A DNA stretch of 64,000 bases from Taxawa tesnikishii (nom. ined.) (Eukaryota; Ascomycota; Dothideomycetes; Dothideales). Where the stretch lies: positions 1,426,001 through 1,490,000 of the forward strand of contig JAPDRO010000002.1 in NCBI GenBank assembly GCA_030247885.1, given 5' to 3'. Position 1 is the stretch's first letter. Each line of letters opens with the position of its first letter. The translations under genes were made by a program, and so were the position numbers. The notes under the pieces were generated by a model that was given only the letters and a program-made list of their open reading frames with translations, did not search any database and had not been told where the DNA came from. Shown here piece after piece: positions 1 to 9,780 of this stretch.

Positions 1-1100
1 TTCTTTCCCTTCCGTTCCTAGTCTTGCGAATGCTGGCCTGCTTCGCGTCGAGTTCGTTCCTGATGTCCTTCACCAGCGCCGCGGCATCGCTCGTCCGTGT
101 GAGAACTTCGAGACTGTGGTCCAATACGCTCGGCAGTAGACGTGCTGGGTGGCCCATCCGGACAATGGGGAGCTTGTGTGGTGCCAACCTCTCAACAATG
201 TTGTCGACAGAGATGTTGCTGGGTCCGCACACTAGAAGACGGAGCTCCTGTTTTATGAGTTGGAGGATGAGCTCGATGAGTGTGTGTGTCTTTCCCGTAC
301 CGGGCGGTCCGTGGACGAGTGCGATTTCCCTCGATGCTAGTGCGAAGCGTATAGCGTCTTTCTGGGAGTCGTTGAGTGACGGATCTATCCACTCCACGGG
401 TTTTTCCAGATCACTCGGCGAGACGGGCGCTGGAGAGGATTGGCCAAAGAGCACGCGCGTCAGGGGGAGTACTCGCTCTCGTTCATCCTCTGCAGTCGGG
501 TCATGGTCTGGTTCATCCTGGCTGCCTATCAGCCATACTCATGTCATCACTGTTGATTGGTGCTCGTCTACCTTTTGTACGTAACATCGTTTGCCAGCTT
601 GATTCTATATACGCAGTACAAATCAGCCAACTCAACTCTCCCGTGACGTCCAACAAGCGCACTACCCACAGCCAAAGTTTCCCACCCGGAACATCAACAT
701 CCTCTTTGTCCAGCGCAACTACCACACTCTCCTTTTGCACCTTCACAACAACACCCGTTACTCCCTTCTTCTCCAGGCCCTCCCTCTCTTTCTTCCTCTC
801 CGCACCCTTTGGTTGCTCTGCCACTCCCACGATGTCTCCGACCCGGATGCCATGCTCAGGGAGCTCTTTGCTGGCGCCAGCGACGGCAGGGTCTAGTTCC
901 AGGTCAAGCAACGTCTTGCCTCCCAAACCGGTGCGCTGGGAGCTGACGGAGAGGTTCAGAATGGCGAGACCAGCACGTGCGAGGGTGCTGGGCGCATGGG
1001 TGGAGGTCAAGAGGGCCGTCTCCTCCGTCTCAGCTTCGAGCTCGTCCGAAAGCAGGGAGAGTTGGGAGGTTGCGAAAGTGGGAACGTCGACGGCCTTCAT
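1..1100 (-). CDS. HCS1: DNA polymerase alpha-associated helicase A-like (HCS1/SMUBP2 family), 3' part missing
   Basis: This is the N-terminal part of an Upf1-like superfamily 1 helicase; the rest lies beyond the left edge. The family consists of ATP-driven 5'-3' nucleic acid helicases (yeast Hcs1, human IGHMBP2). The start is the ATG at 1098-1100, beginning MKAVDVPTFATSQLSLL. An SH3-like N-terminal region with the phrase GIRVGDIVGV follows, then a family block KLANDVTYKRMNQTM. The Walker A motif GPPGTGKT is encoded at 287-310 and is followed by THTLIELILQL. Two small introns lie between about 660 and 510, one with a GTGGGT donor and one with GTAGAC. Just after the second intron the frame breaks at a G5 run (463-467 on the + strand). 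One extra base there restores continuous family-like sequence up to Walker A, so an assembly slip is likelier than a dead gene. Confidence 0.8.
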
Positions 1101-1318
1101 CCTGCTCACGCACAATCTCTGTCCCACGTGCCCGTGCCCTAGATCGAGAGAGTTTTGTTGATCTTAGGCGCTCGGAGTTGGTTCCACTGCCTGTGAGCAC
1201 CGGAGGAATCCTCGGAATATCACTTTGCGGGGATTAATCATGAGATTGTGACGTGAGCCAAGCCGTGTTCCTACGTTAGAAGGTAACCTCCCGTCTACAC
1301 CTCAGGTAGACGGTTTGG

Positions 1319-1346
1319 CTAACTAACTAACTAACTATCTAACTAT
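1319..1346. repeat. CTAA-type microsatellite
   Basis: Four to five tandem CTAA units with one variant copy lie about 50 bases upstream of the channel gene start. This is a simple repeat; no protein-binding role can be shown from sequence. Confidence 0.8.
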
Positions 1347-1397
1347 ATCGTCGACATGTGAAACTTCCATGCAGCAAATCAACACCACATTGCCACA

Positions 1398-4081
1398 ATG
1401 AGCTCCAACCCAGGAGGCCATCGGAAGTCTGGCTCAATATCGGGAGAGGCCATCCTTGCCGCCTTTGTGCCAACGGCCACTACTGCCCTCGTCTATCTCG
1501 CAGTATTCTATTTCATCAGAAACAGATATCCTAAAATCTACGCGCCTCGCACCTTTCTTGGGACAGTTCCGGAGAAAGACAGAACACCGGCACACCGAGC
1601 TACGGGCAGAGGCTGGCTTCAGGATTTCAGACGATTACCAACTCGTTTCGTTCTCCTCCATAACTCGCTCGATGCCTACCTGTACCTGCGCTTCTTGAAA
1701 TTCGCCATTGCTATCTGTTTCGTGGGCAGTTGTATCACGTTCCCTATTCTAATTCCGATCAACGCTCGCGGCGGCGGCTCGGCGTCTCAGCTCGACAGGA
1801 TCACTTTCAGCAACGTCACCAAGAATAAATACCTCTGGGCGCACACCGCGGTAGCTTGGGTTTTCTTTGGTAAGCCTGCTCGCCCTTTTATAAATTCTCT
1901 GCTCACCAGCTCCCGCCTAGGTACCATCTTTGCTCTAATCGCGAGAGAGCGATTGCTGCTCATCGGTACCCGCCAGGCGTACTACTTGAGGCAAGCATAT
2001 GCGAAGAAGCTATCCGCGAGGACGGTCTTGTTTCTCAATGCGCCAAACGAAGCAGTGCTGCCCGAGAATCTGCACGAGTATTTCGGCAGAGATGCAGAAC
2101 GATCTTGGCCTGTCAGGGATACTGGCGACCTTGAAGACCTTGTGTCGGCACGCAACAATGCCGCTTATAAGCTCGAAAAGAGCGAATTCGAATTATTGAC
2201 GAGGGCGAGCAAGAATTCAGTACGGCAGCAACATGATACCGACGGGGTAGATGATGCAGAGAACGGCACCAATGGCACAGCATCACTTGTACCGAAACCG
2301 CAACGACCATCGACACGAAACCCGCCGCTGATCGGGTCCAAGAAGGACATAATCACCCAGTCCCGCGAACGCGTCGCCCATCTGGCGTCCAAAATCGAGG
2401 ACCGCCGTGCAGCCCCAAGCAGGAATATACCCGGAGAGTCGGCAGTCTTCGTCGCCTTTTCCAGCCAAGCCGCAGCGCATCGCGCATTTCAAACGATCTC
2501 TTTCAAGCCACGACCGGTACCAATTGAGGATCGCTATCTAGCTGTGCAACCTAAAGAGGTGATCTGGAAGAACCTTGCTCTTCCGGTGACAGTGCGCGTA
2601 TCCAAGGCCTCTTTCGCTTTAGCATTCATAATTGCTTTCACCATCTTCTTTTCCATACCGGTTGGCTTAGTAGGCACACTCAGCAACGTCGAGTACCTTG
2701 CCGAGCGCGTCAGGTTCCTGGGATTTGTTAAAGATCTACCACCGGTTGTCCTGGGTTTGTTGACAGGTCTTGTCCCACCCTATCTGGTGAGCTGGTTTGT
2801 ATCGTACGTGCCGAAGCTGTTCAGAAGTAAGTACGCTGTGGCATAGAAAAACAGAGATCATACGTTAACTGGGTAGCAGAAATTGCAAAGCAGTCAGGAG
2901 AACCCACTAACTCTCAAGCCGAATTGAAAACGCAAGCTTGGTACTTCGTCTTCCAAGTTATCCAGGTCTTCCTTGTCACAACCTTCTCCTCTGGCGCTGC
3001 AGCCGTCATGTCGCAAATCATACAAGATCCAGCCTCCGCCCCTGTGCTCATTGCCGAAGGCCTCCCCAAAGCCTCGAATTTCTACCTCACTTACTTCATC
3101 CTCCAAGGCACGACCAGTGTGGCCAGCAATGCGCTCAACTACTCCGACCTTTTCGAATACCTGTTCTACCAATCCTACATGAACAAGACGCCGCGCGAGA
3201 AGTTCAACGAGTACGCTAAGATGAAAGGCCTTAGTTGGGGGTCTCTGTATCCGAAGTTCACAAACTTGCTCGTGATTGCGGTCGCCTATTCTTGCATCGC
3301 ACCGCTCGTCACGGGCTTCGCAACCGTGGGCCTGACGCTGTACTACATTAGCTATCGGTACAACCTCCTCTACGTCTGCCAAACGAAAATCGACACCAAA
3401 GGTGAAGCCTACAAGCGCTCCCTGCAACAAATGACAACAGGCGTTTATCTCGGCCTCCTGTGTCTCATAGGACTATTCAGCGCCAGGAAAGCGGGACCGC
3501 AGACCGCCCTCATGATTGTGTTGCTCGTCCTCACCGCTGTGGGGAACTTGGTTCTGGACAGAGTGCTCAGACCCCTAGAACTATATCTAGGCAAGGACAC
3601 GTGGCAGGAACAGGAAGTCCCACTCTTGGCCAACGAGGACGGAATCGACGAGAACGATGAAGCGGCGCTGCATATCGCCTCGCACAATCGCCGATTAGGC
3701 ATGCAAGACAAAGTAGGACCCTCGATCGCAAGCTGGCTTTCTGCATTCTTCGACGAGATCATCGGCTCTTCGCGCGAGCTGATCGGAGCATGGTTGCGAA
3801 GCCCCGAGGCTGAGCGGAGTGTGGAGGGAGAGCAGCAGGAGGAGGCTATGAGCGAGGAGGAATTGAGCAAGGCGTATGTGGATCCCGCGTTCACAAGCAA
3901 GACGCCCAAATTGTGGATCCCGAGGGACAAGGGTGGGGTGAGTAAGGAGGAGATTAGGAGGAACGAGGAGGTCGGGATTCAGAGCACGGATCAGGGGGCG
4001 GAGGTTGACGAGCAAGGGAGGTTGATTTGGACGAGAGAATTTGAGGAGTGCCCGATTTGGAAGAAGCCGAAGAGTATTTGA
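1398..4081 (+). CDS. CSC1/OSCA-type calcium-permeable stress-gated cation channel
   Basis: The roughly 859-residue product belongs to the DUF221/RSN1_7TM family (yeast Csc1, Phm7), which are osmotically or mechanically gated cation channels of plasma or internal membranes. Three exons are visible. The N-terminal membrane segment (AFVPTATTALVYLAVFYFI) and two further ones form the late-exocytosis-type N-domain. A cytosolic loop follows, with FLNAPNEAVLPENLHEYF and, later, ESAVFVAFSSQAAAHRAF. The 7TM core starts at WKNLALP and includes GLLTGLVPPYL and FVFQVIQVFLVTTFSSGA. Intron 1 (1870-1920) is 51 nt, a multiple of three, and contains no stop. Intron 2 spans about 2827-2879. The tail is charged and ends WKKPKSI. 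All coding parts are intact. Family membership is secure; the exact paralogue is not. Confidence 0.9.
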
Positions 4082-4919
4082 GGTGGCGGGACGAGATGAG
4101 AGGGATACGGAGGAAGTATGGGATTTTGGAACGTATGATTACGCCATTGTGGACTGCATGGCCACGGGCGGTACAGTATGCTATCCCTCAATCAAGCTTT
4201 AAGCCTATTCATCCGTATCGTCGTACGGAACCCGTTGCTGTGCTCAAAAGAAAGTTCAATCACCCGTCTTCAACGCTTGAATTTCACAATCCAGAGCATC
4301 AGACCTGCACCCCGGATTCCTCGATCTTCTCCTCGAGTGATAACGGTTCCTCAGGATACAAGAACGTTTGGAAGGGCAAGTGGACTGAATGAGAAACGAA
4401 TGTATTGCTGAGACCGGCCCTGTTGCTACATCTACTCCTTCAGGGTTGTTCTTTCCCTTTCTTTTAAACAGAGCTGATGTGGTGGTCAATGTCGGTGTTG
4501 CATTTCCTAAAAGGCTGAGATGGGACGCAGGAGAGAATGAGCGGTCAGATATAGTCGCTTCAAAGCCACGACCATGAGCTTCTAACAGTCCACCAATCAA
4601 TATACTCTAAATAGCGCGTAGTCGTGGGGAGTTGCAGTACAGATTCTCCTGAGCTCGGCAGATGTTGCTGTGGTCAGGACATGGCTGATTACGAAGCGGG
4701 CGCTCTTTCTGACAGATCCCGCTGATGACCTTTCAGGTATCCGAAAAGCAAAAGGGAAAAGTGTTGCAGGCAAGTGTTAACGGCTGCTTGCTCGCAAAGC
4801 ATACTCTGCCGTAGACGGCTAGAGGTCGCGCATAGCCTCTTATGCTAACATGGGGGGGGGGGGGGGGGGGGGAGCAACCTGGGATAGAACGGACGATGCT
4901 TCATCCTGCCCTCCGTCCG
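4082..4919. other. Intergenic region between convergent genes, with poly-G tract
   Basis: This stretch separates the 3' ends of the channel gene (+) and USE1 (-). Short open frames are present but show no family resemblance. The only notable structure is a 21-base G run near its right end. Nothing else is recognised. Confidence 0.6.
4852..4872 (+). repeat. Poly-G tract (21 G) followed by an AGCAACCTGGGATAG-like motif
   Basis: An uninterrupted run of 21 G lies about 50 bases downstream of the USE1 stop codon (USE1 is on the - strand, so its transcript would carry poly-C here). The bases after the run resemble those after the G10 run at 51550-51559. Confidence 0.9.
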
Positions 4920-5878
4920 TCACAGCGCTGGGGAGAATCTCAACTTGGGCGCCACGAAGACCAACAACAGCGCCACCACCCAAAGCACCCCAATTATCGC
5001 ATAGAGCTTCAGCCTCCCAAAGAACCCCTGCCCCTCAGTCATCCGTCTCAACACACCCATCTTATCCCCCGCGCTCTCCATCCTCAGCGCGTTCTGGTCC
5101 AACCCACTCTCTGCACGCTGCACTATGCTCTTCTCCTCCTCCAGACTCTGTGCGAATTGCAAAGACGACTGCTTCAAGCTCTGCGCCAGCGAAACAAGCG
5201 AGTTTGTGATGTTCTCCTGCTCGTAGCGGTTATGCGAGAGCAGCGTTTCCGTCTGCGCCAACGAAGACGGTCCCTGATCACCACCACTGCGGCCGGAGAA
5301 GAGCGCGCTCGTCGTCGCGGTGTCCGGTTGTAGGGCATTCACGGGCCGACGGGAGCGTAATGTAGACTCCGGATCGGGATTCACGGCGGTGGTGGGTGGA
5401 GGATCGGTATCGATGCTGTTCGAGGCCTGTTGCGGTGGGGCGTACTCGCGCTGCGCTTGCTCTTGCGTCTGTGTACCACCTGCTTCTTCCTCCTCTTCCT
5501 CGTCTGAGGTGTCATCGATCTGGTTAAGCTCTATCAGGCGCTGGTTGAGCCGTTTGATGAGGTCTCGTTTTGCTTGAAGGTCGGCTTGGAGGGTCTGTTT
5601 GCGCGATTGGACTTTGATGTTTGAGCTCTCCTGCTCAAGACGGAGAAGCAGTGTGCGGGCATACTCGACGTTCTGAGCGTATCAGCATACTGCTTCTTGT
5701 AGCAGAGTGAGCAGCATATACCTACAGCGCCGACTCTGTTCCGCTCGTACGTGGAGGTTCGGAGAGGCTGGTCGGCTCCTCCCGAGAGGAGAGTCTGCTC
5801 CAAGCGTTTAAGAAGCCTGTCGAGATTGATTTGTGTAACATCTGTCGTGCTCGTCTCCGTGGATTGTGTTCGTGACAT
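4920..5878 (-). CDS. USE1: USE1-like SNARE of the ER (retrograde Golgi-to-ER transport)
   Basis: The product has about 301 residues in two exons, with a 53-nt intron at 5673-5725. The N-terminus starts MSRTQSTETSTTDVTQINLD and is followed by helical, charged sequence (QADLQAKRDLIKRLNQRL), then a linker with an acidic EEEEEE stretch. The C-terminal SNARE helix begins near SHNRYEQENITNSLVSLAQ and leads into one tail-anchoring membrane span (LYAIIGVLWVVALLLVFVA), with only six residues after it. This order (N-domain, SNARE motif, C-terminal anchor) and the phrase QENITNSLVSLAQSLK fit the Use1/p31 family, which works with Ufe1, Sec20 and Sec22 at the ER membrane. The gene appears intact. Confidence 0.85.
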
Positions 5879-6623
5879 TTTTGTAGGTTATGTGTGCAGG
5901 TTCGCAAGTGTTGTTGTTGCTTCTCCAAATTTCCGCCAGCTCTCATTCGGTCTGTCGTTCTCTTTCACATGCAGGAACGTCATCGACCGGGCTGACATTG
6001 AGACCGAGGGGAATCTGGAAAAGGGTTCATTTGAAGATTAACGGGAGTAACCAAACACATGGCGTAAGCTCTTAATGTCGTGGAGTCCTTCAAGGATACG
6101 ATGAGCAATCCAATGCACAGAGTTGGCAGAGCACTTGAATTGAAATGTTCATTCTCGTTGCATGCTTAGCTATCTCCATCTCACTATGAAAAGTCATGCT
6201 ACAGCTATCCTCCATCTCCAGCCATAAACATCTGCCCTTCCAAACTGTGCAATTTGATAAGAAGAGCGTTCATTCTCCCTCACATAGCCTCCCCAGTAGC
6301 TTGTGCCCCATCCTGAGTTAGAAACAACAGCCACCTTGGCAGCCCGAGATGGGGGCGGTGAAGCCCAGCGAAGAAAATTGAGCTCCGGAGAGGTGCTCGT
6401 CTAGTAGTACAACACCAGGAAACGAATTCGAGAGAAAAAGGTTGATAGGTCATTAAGGGGGTATCCGTGTGATAGAAACAGCCAGTCGACGACGGCAGCG
6501 AATTTGCCATCGACCAACAGCAACAGGGACAGCAACGTCAGCAAGGCCGTAAGAACTTTTGGTATGACCGGGGTAAACGCCGAAGAGCAAGGTACATCAA
6601 GAACAAGCGGGAGAAGTCGTCAT
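5879..6623. other. Intergenic region between USE1 start and PAB1 end
   Basis: Non-coding as far as visible. It should contain the USE1 promoter on the left and the PAB1 3' UTR on the right. No RNA gene or repeat was recognised. Confidence 0.55.
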
Positions 6624-8974
6624 TCACGCCTTCTCCTCGGCAGCGTCCTCGGTGGATGGCTGAGTGTTCTCGGTACCGTTGGGGGCCTCAGCCCTCGTCA
6701 CCACCGCGCTGCTTGACGTACTCGTCGTAGACGTTCATGGCCTCTTCGACCTTGGCACGGAGGGCAGCGTCATCAGAGGTACTATGAAATTGTTAGTGCG
6801 AACAAATCAAGACGAGGTTAAGGTATACTTACAGAGCCAGGAGCTCAGAGTTATCCATCTCGAGGAGCATGCCAGTGATCTTACCGGCAAGCTCGGGTTG
6901 CTGCTCGTGAATCTTGGGGTAAAGAGCCTCACCCAACATCTGCTTCTGCTGAGCTGGTGGAGCGGCGTTGAGGGCGTTCATGTCGATGCCAGGAGCCTGA
7001 GGAATCTGGCCAGCCATACCGCGATTCTGGGGAAACCTTGCTGCTGGCCTGGACGAGGAGCCATGCCGCCACGTGGAGGGAATTGGCCGTTGCCACGCAT
7101 TGGCGCGCCCATCATGTTTGGTGGCATACCAGGCATCATTGGCATTGGCTGGCCACGGCCACCGGCGCCACGACCACCCATAGCAGCAGCCTGCATGAGC
7201 TGGGCATAGGCAGTTGGGTTGGCGTAAGCGGCAGGTGGGAAACCGGCCTGCATGGTTGGTGGAATGCCGTACATAGGTGGCATCTGCTGGGCATTTGGAC
7301 CACCACGACCGCCCTGCTGAGGTGGGAAGCCACCACGCTGACCGCCTGGCATACCCTGCATGAATGGCATCTGACCACGAGCGTTTGGTGGCATCATTGG
7401 TTGACCACCAGGGCCAAAGAACATTGGCTGCTGCATGAACTGAGCTGGCATGCCACCGGCGACAGCAGCTTGTTGCTGCATACGGACCTGATTGCGAGCC
7501 TGAATGCTGGCCTCGAGCTGGCTTCTGCGGACATCCTTGCGCTGGGCAAGAGCCACATACAGAGGCTTGCCGTTGACCATTCTCTGGTTCATTTCGGTGA
7601 CGGCCTTGGAGGCCTCATCGGGGCTGCTGAAGCAGACGAAACCGAAGCCCTTGCTCTTGCCGAGAATGCGGAGCTCACCACCGATCTTGACCTTGTCCAT
7701 CTCCTTGGTGAGACCATCAACACCGTCGGTCTTCTCTTTGGACTCCTCGGTCTTCTCACCCTCCTTCTCTTCCTCCTTCTTCTCCTCCTCCTCCTCTTCC
7801 TCCTCCTTGGCCGGGGATGGAGCACGGTCGGCTGGCATGGTGTCACGCATGACCTTCGCGGAGGTGATCTGCCCGTATGGCTCGAAGATCTTACGGAGCT
7901 CCTCGTCATCAATCTCATCGGCAAGGTTCTTCACGTAGAGATTGACACCCTGGTACTTGGAGGCCTTCTCCAAGCGAGCGGCCTCGTACTGCTTGCGGAG
8001 CTCCTCCTCACGTTCGTGCTTCTTCTGGGCACGGCCAACGTACAGTTTCTGGCCTTTGAAGTCAGAGTCGTGGAGCTCGTCGACAGCCTTGGAGGCGTCC
8101 TCGTGGCGGACGAAGTTAACGAAACCGAAGCCACGGCTCTTGCCCTCGTTGTCGTGAGCCAGAGAAGCAGAGGTGATGTCGCCGTACTTCTCGAAGAGCG
8201 CACGGAACTCGTCTTCAGAAGCCTCAGTGTCAATGTTCTTGATGTAGACGTTGGTGAAGTTGGCCTTCATCTCCTCAAACTTGCTCTGACGGTCCTTCTT
8301 GGAGATGTGGTGGCCGACGAAGACCTTCTTGTCGTTCAGCAGCATGCCGTTGACATGCTTGATCGCATTGTTGGCGGCCTCGGCAGTCTCGTAGTGAACG
8401 AAACCATATCCCTTGGAGTTACCAAACTCATCCTGAGCGACCTTGCAGCTCAGAATGTTTCCGAAGGCGGCAAAAGTGTCGTGGAGAGCCTTGTTGTCGA
8501 TCGCAGCGTCCAGGTTCTTGATGAAGACGTTGCCCTGGCCAGTCTTGCGCAGAGCGGGGTCACGCTGGGACCACATGATACGGCAGGGCTTGCCCTTGAT
8601 CAGGGTGTAGTTCAGATCCTCGAGGGCGCGCTCGCCATCGGCAGTGTTGTTGTAGTTAACGTAGGCATATCCGAGAGAGCGTCTGGTAACGGCGTCACGG
8701 CAGACACGGATGGAGGCAACCTGGCCAATGGAGGAGAAGAGCTCGTAGAGCATAGCCTCGGTGACGGAGGGGTCGAGTTCACCGACATACAAGGAGGCAG
8801 AGTTCTGGTGGGCGGTGGAAGGAGCGGCAGAGGTTGGGGTAGGAGCCTCGCTGTACTCGGACGACTGCACGTTGGTGTTGATGGTGCTGGTGCCGTTGGA
8901 GGAAGGAGCGTCAGCAGGGGAGAGGTGGGCTGCGCAGCAGCGCCAGCTGGAGAGGTGGCTTGAACGTCAGACAT
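6624..8974 (-). CDS. PAB1: Polyadenylate-binding protein PAB1
   Basis: This is the cytoplasmic poly(A)-binding protein, with four RRMs followed by a P/M/G/Q-rich linker and a C-terminal MLLE domain. RNP motifs are visible in RRM1 ([19 protein letters not shown]), RRM2 (VFIKNLD, GYGFVHY), RRM3 (VYIKNID, GFGFVNF) and RRM4 ([16 protein letters not shown]). RRM4 carries a long acidic/lysine insertion between its RNPs. The MLLE helix shows [13 protein letters not shown] and [15 protein letters not shown] 3' intron begins about 6829 (GTAAGT) and ends at TTTCATAG. The start [11 protein letters not shown] (ATG at 8972-8974) and the MLLE domain lie in frames different from the central 600-codon frame. 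One base added at G4 runs 8917-8920 and 7029-7032 reconnects both. A third break near 6692-6694 precedes the tail [11 protein letters not shown], which ends at 6624. A CAG acceptor just before the ATG hints at a 5' UTR intron. Confidence 0.93.
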
Positions 8975-9780
8975 TGTGCTGATAATCTGTCGAGTACCGT
9001 CAGTGTGCGCAATGAGATGGATGTAGGTGAGATAAGGGTTGGTATTGTCGCGCCGAATCTGCCGGAAACGGGGACAAAGAGAGTGAGGGGCGCGGGCTTC
9101 GTGGTTCCTGCTACCTACTTCTGTCTGCAAAGTTTGTGTTGAGATGTTTGCTTGAGGGGCGACCGAGCGGGAAGAGTAGCTAATGCTCGTAGTGACTTGT
9201 TCCTGCGCAGCGAAAGGATCAGCCTATGGACACTTGGTTTTGCTGTTGGCTCTCCGGCGGTGTCGTGTGCGCACCTCGTAGCAGCGTTGACAGGGACCTT
9301 CAATACGTGAAGGCGATGGGTTTTTTATGAGTTTTCAACTTTTTTTGTAACAAGAGTTTGTGGACGTTTATGAAGAGGTGGAGGAGTGGGCAGTGGGTTA
9401 AGTGATTGCGGCTGCAGAGGTCAAGACAATTTCTAGCAGCTTTGACCAAAATTTCCCAAGAGGCGCTAACGGGGGCTGATGTCATGTGACTGTCCAGGTA
9501 CATCTCACAGGTCTCTTTGTTTTGACACGCCCTTCATCATTTGGCGAGCATTTGTACAACTGGTGATGGCCGTGACAAATAAAAGTTGCAGATACTTGCA
9601 CCCGAGCTGGAAGGTGATCGATGTGGTAACTACGTTAGGAATATGCTGCAGAGACGAACGCATAAACTGTAAGACTCTAATTCTTTCCAACTATAGAAGT
9701 AGACAAAGGCAAGAGTTAAGCATGCTTCATTGTGCACACATGGAAAGCAAGGTAGATGGTACACGGAAATCAATACTCCG
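8975..9780. other. Intergenic region upstream of PAB1
   Basis: About 800 bases hold the presumed PAB1 promoter and leader, and the downstream region of the next - strand gene. Apart from short A/T runs, nothing specific was recognised. Confidence 0.55.

Noticed and set aside
7038-8963. 641-codon open frame on the + strand
   Set aside because: It lies exactly antisense to PAB1. Its composition (H/W/L/V-rich) is what GC-biased third codon positions of PAB1 produce on the opposite strand, and it has no family features.
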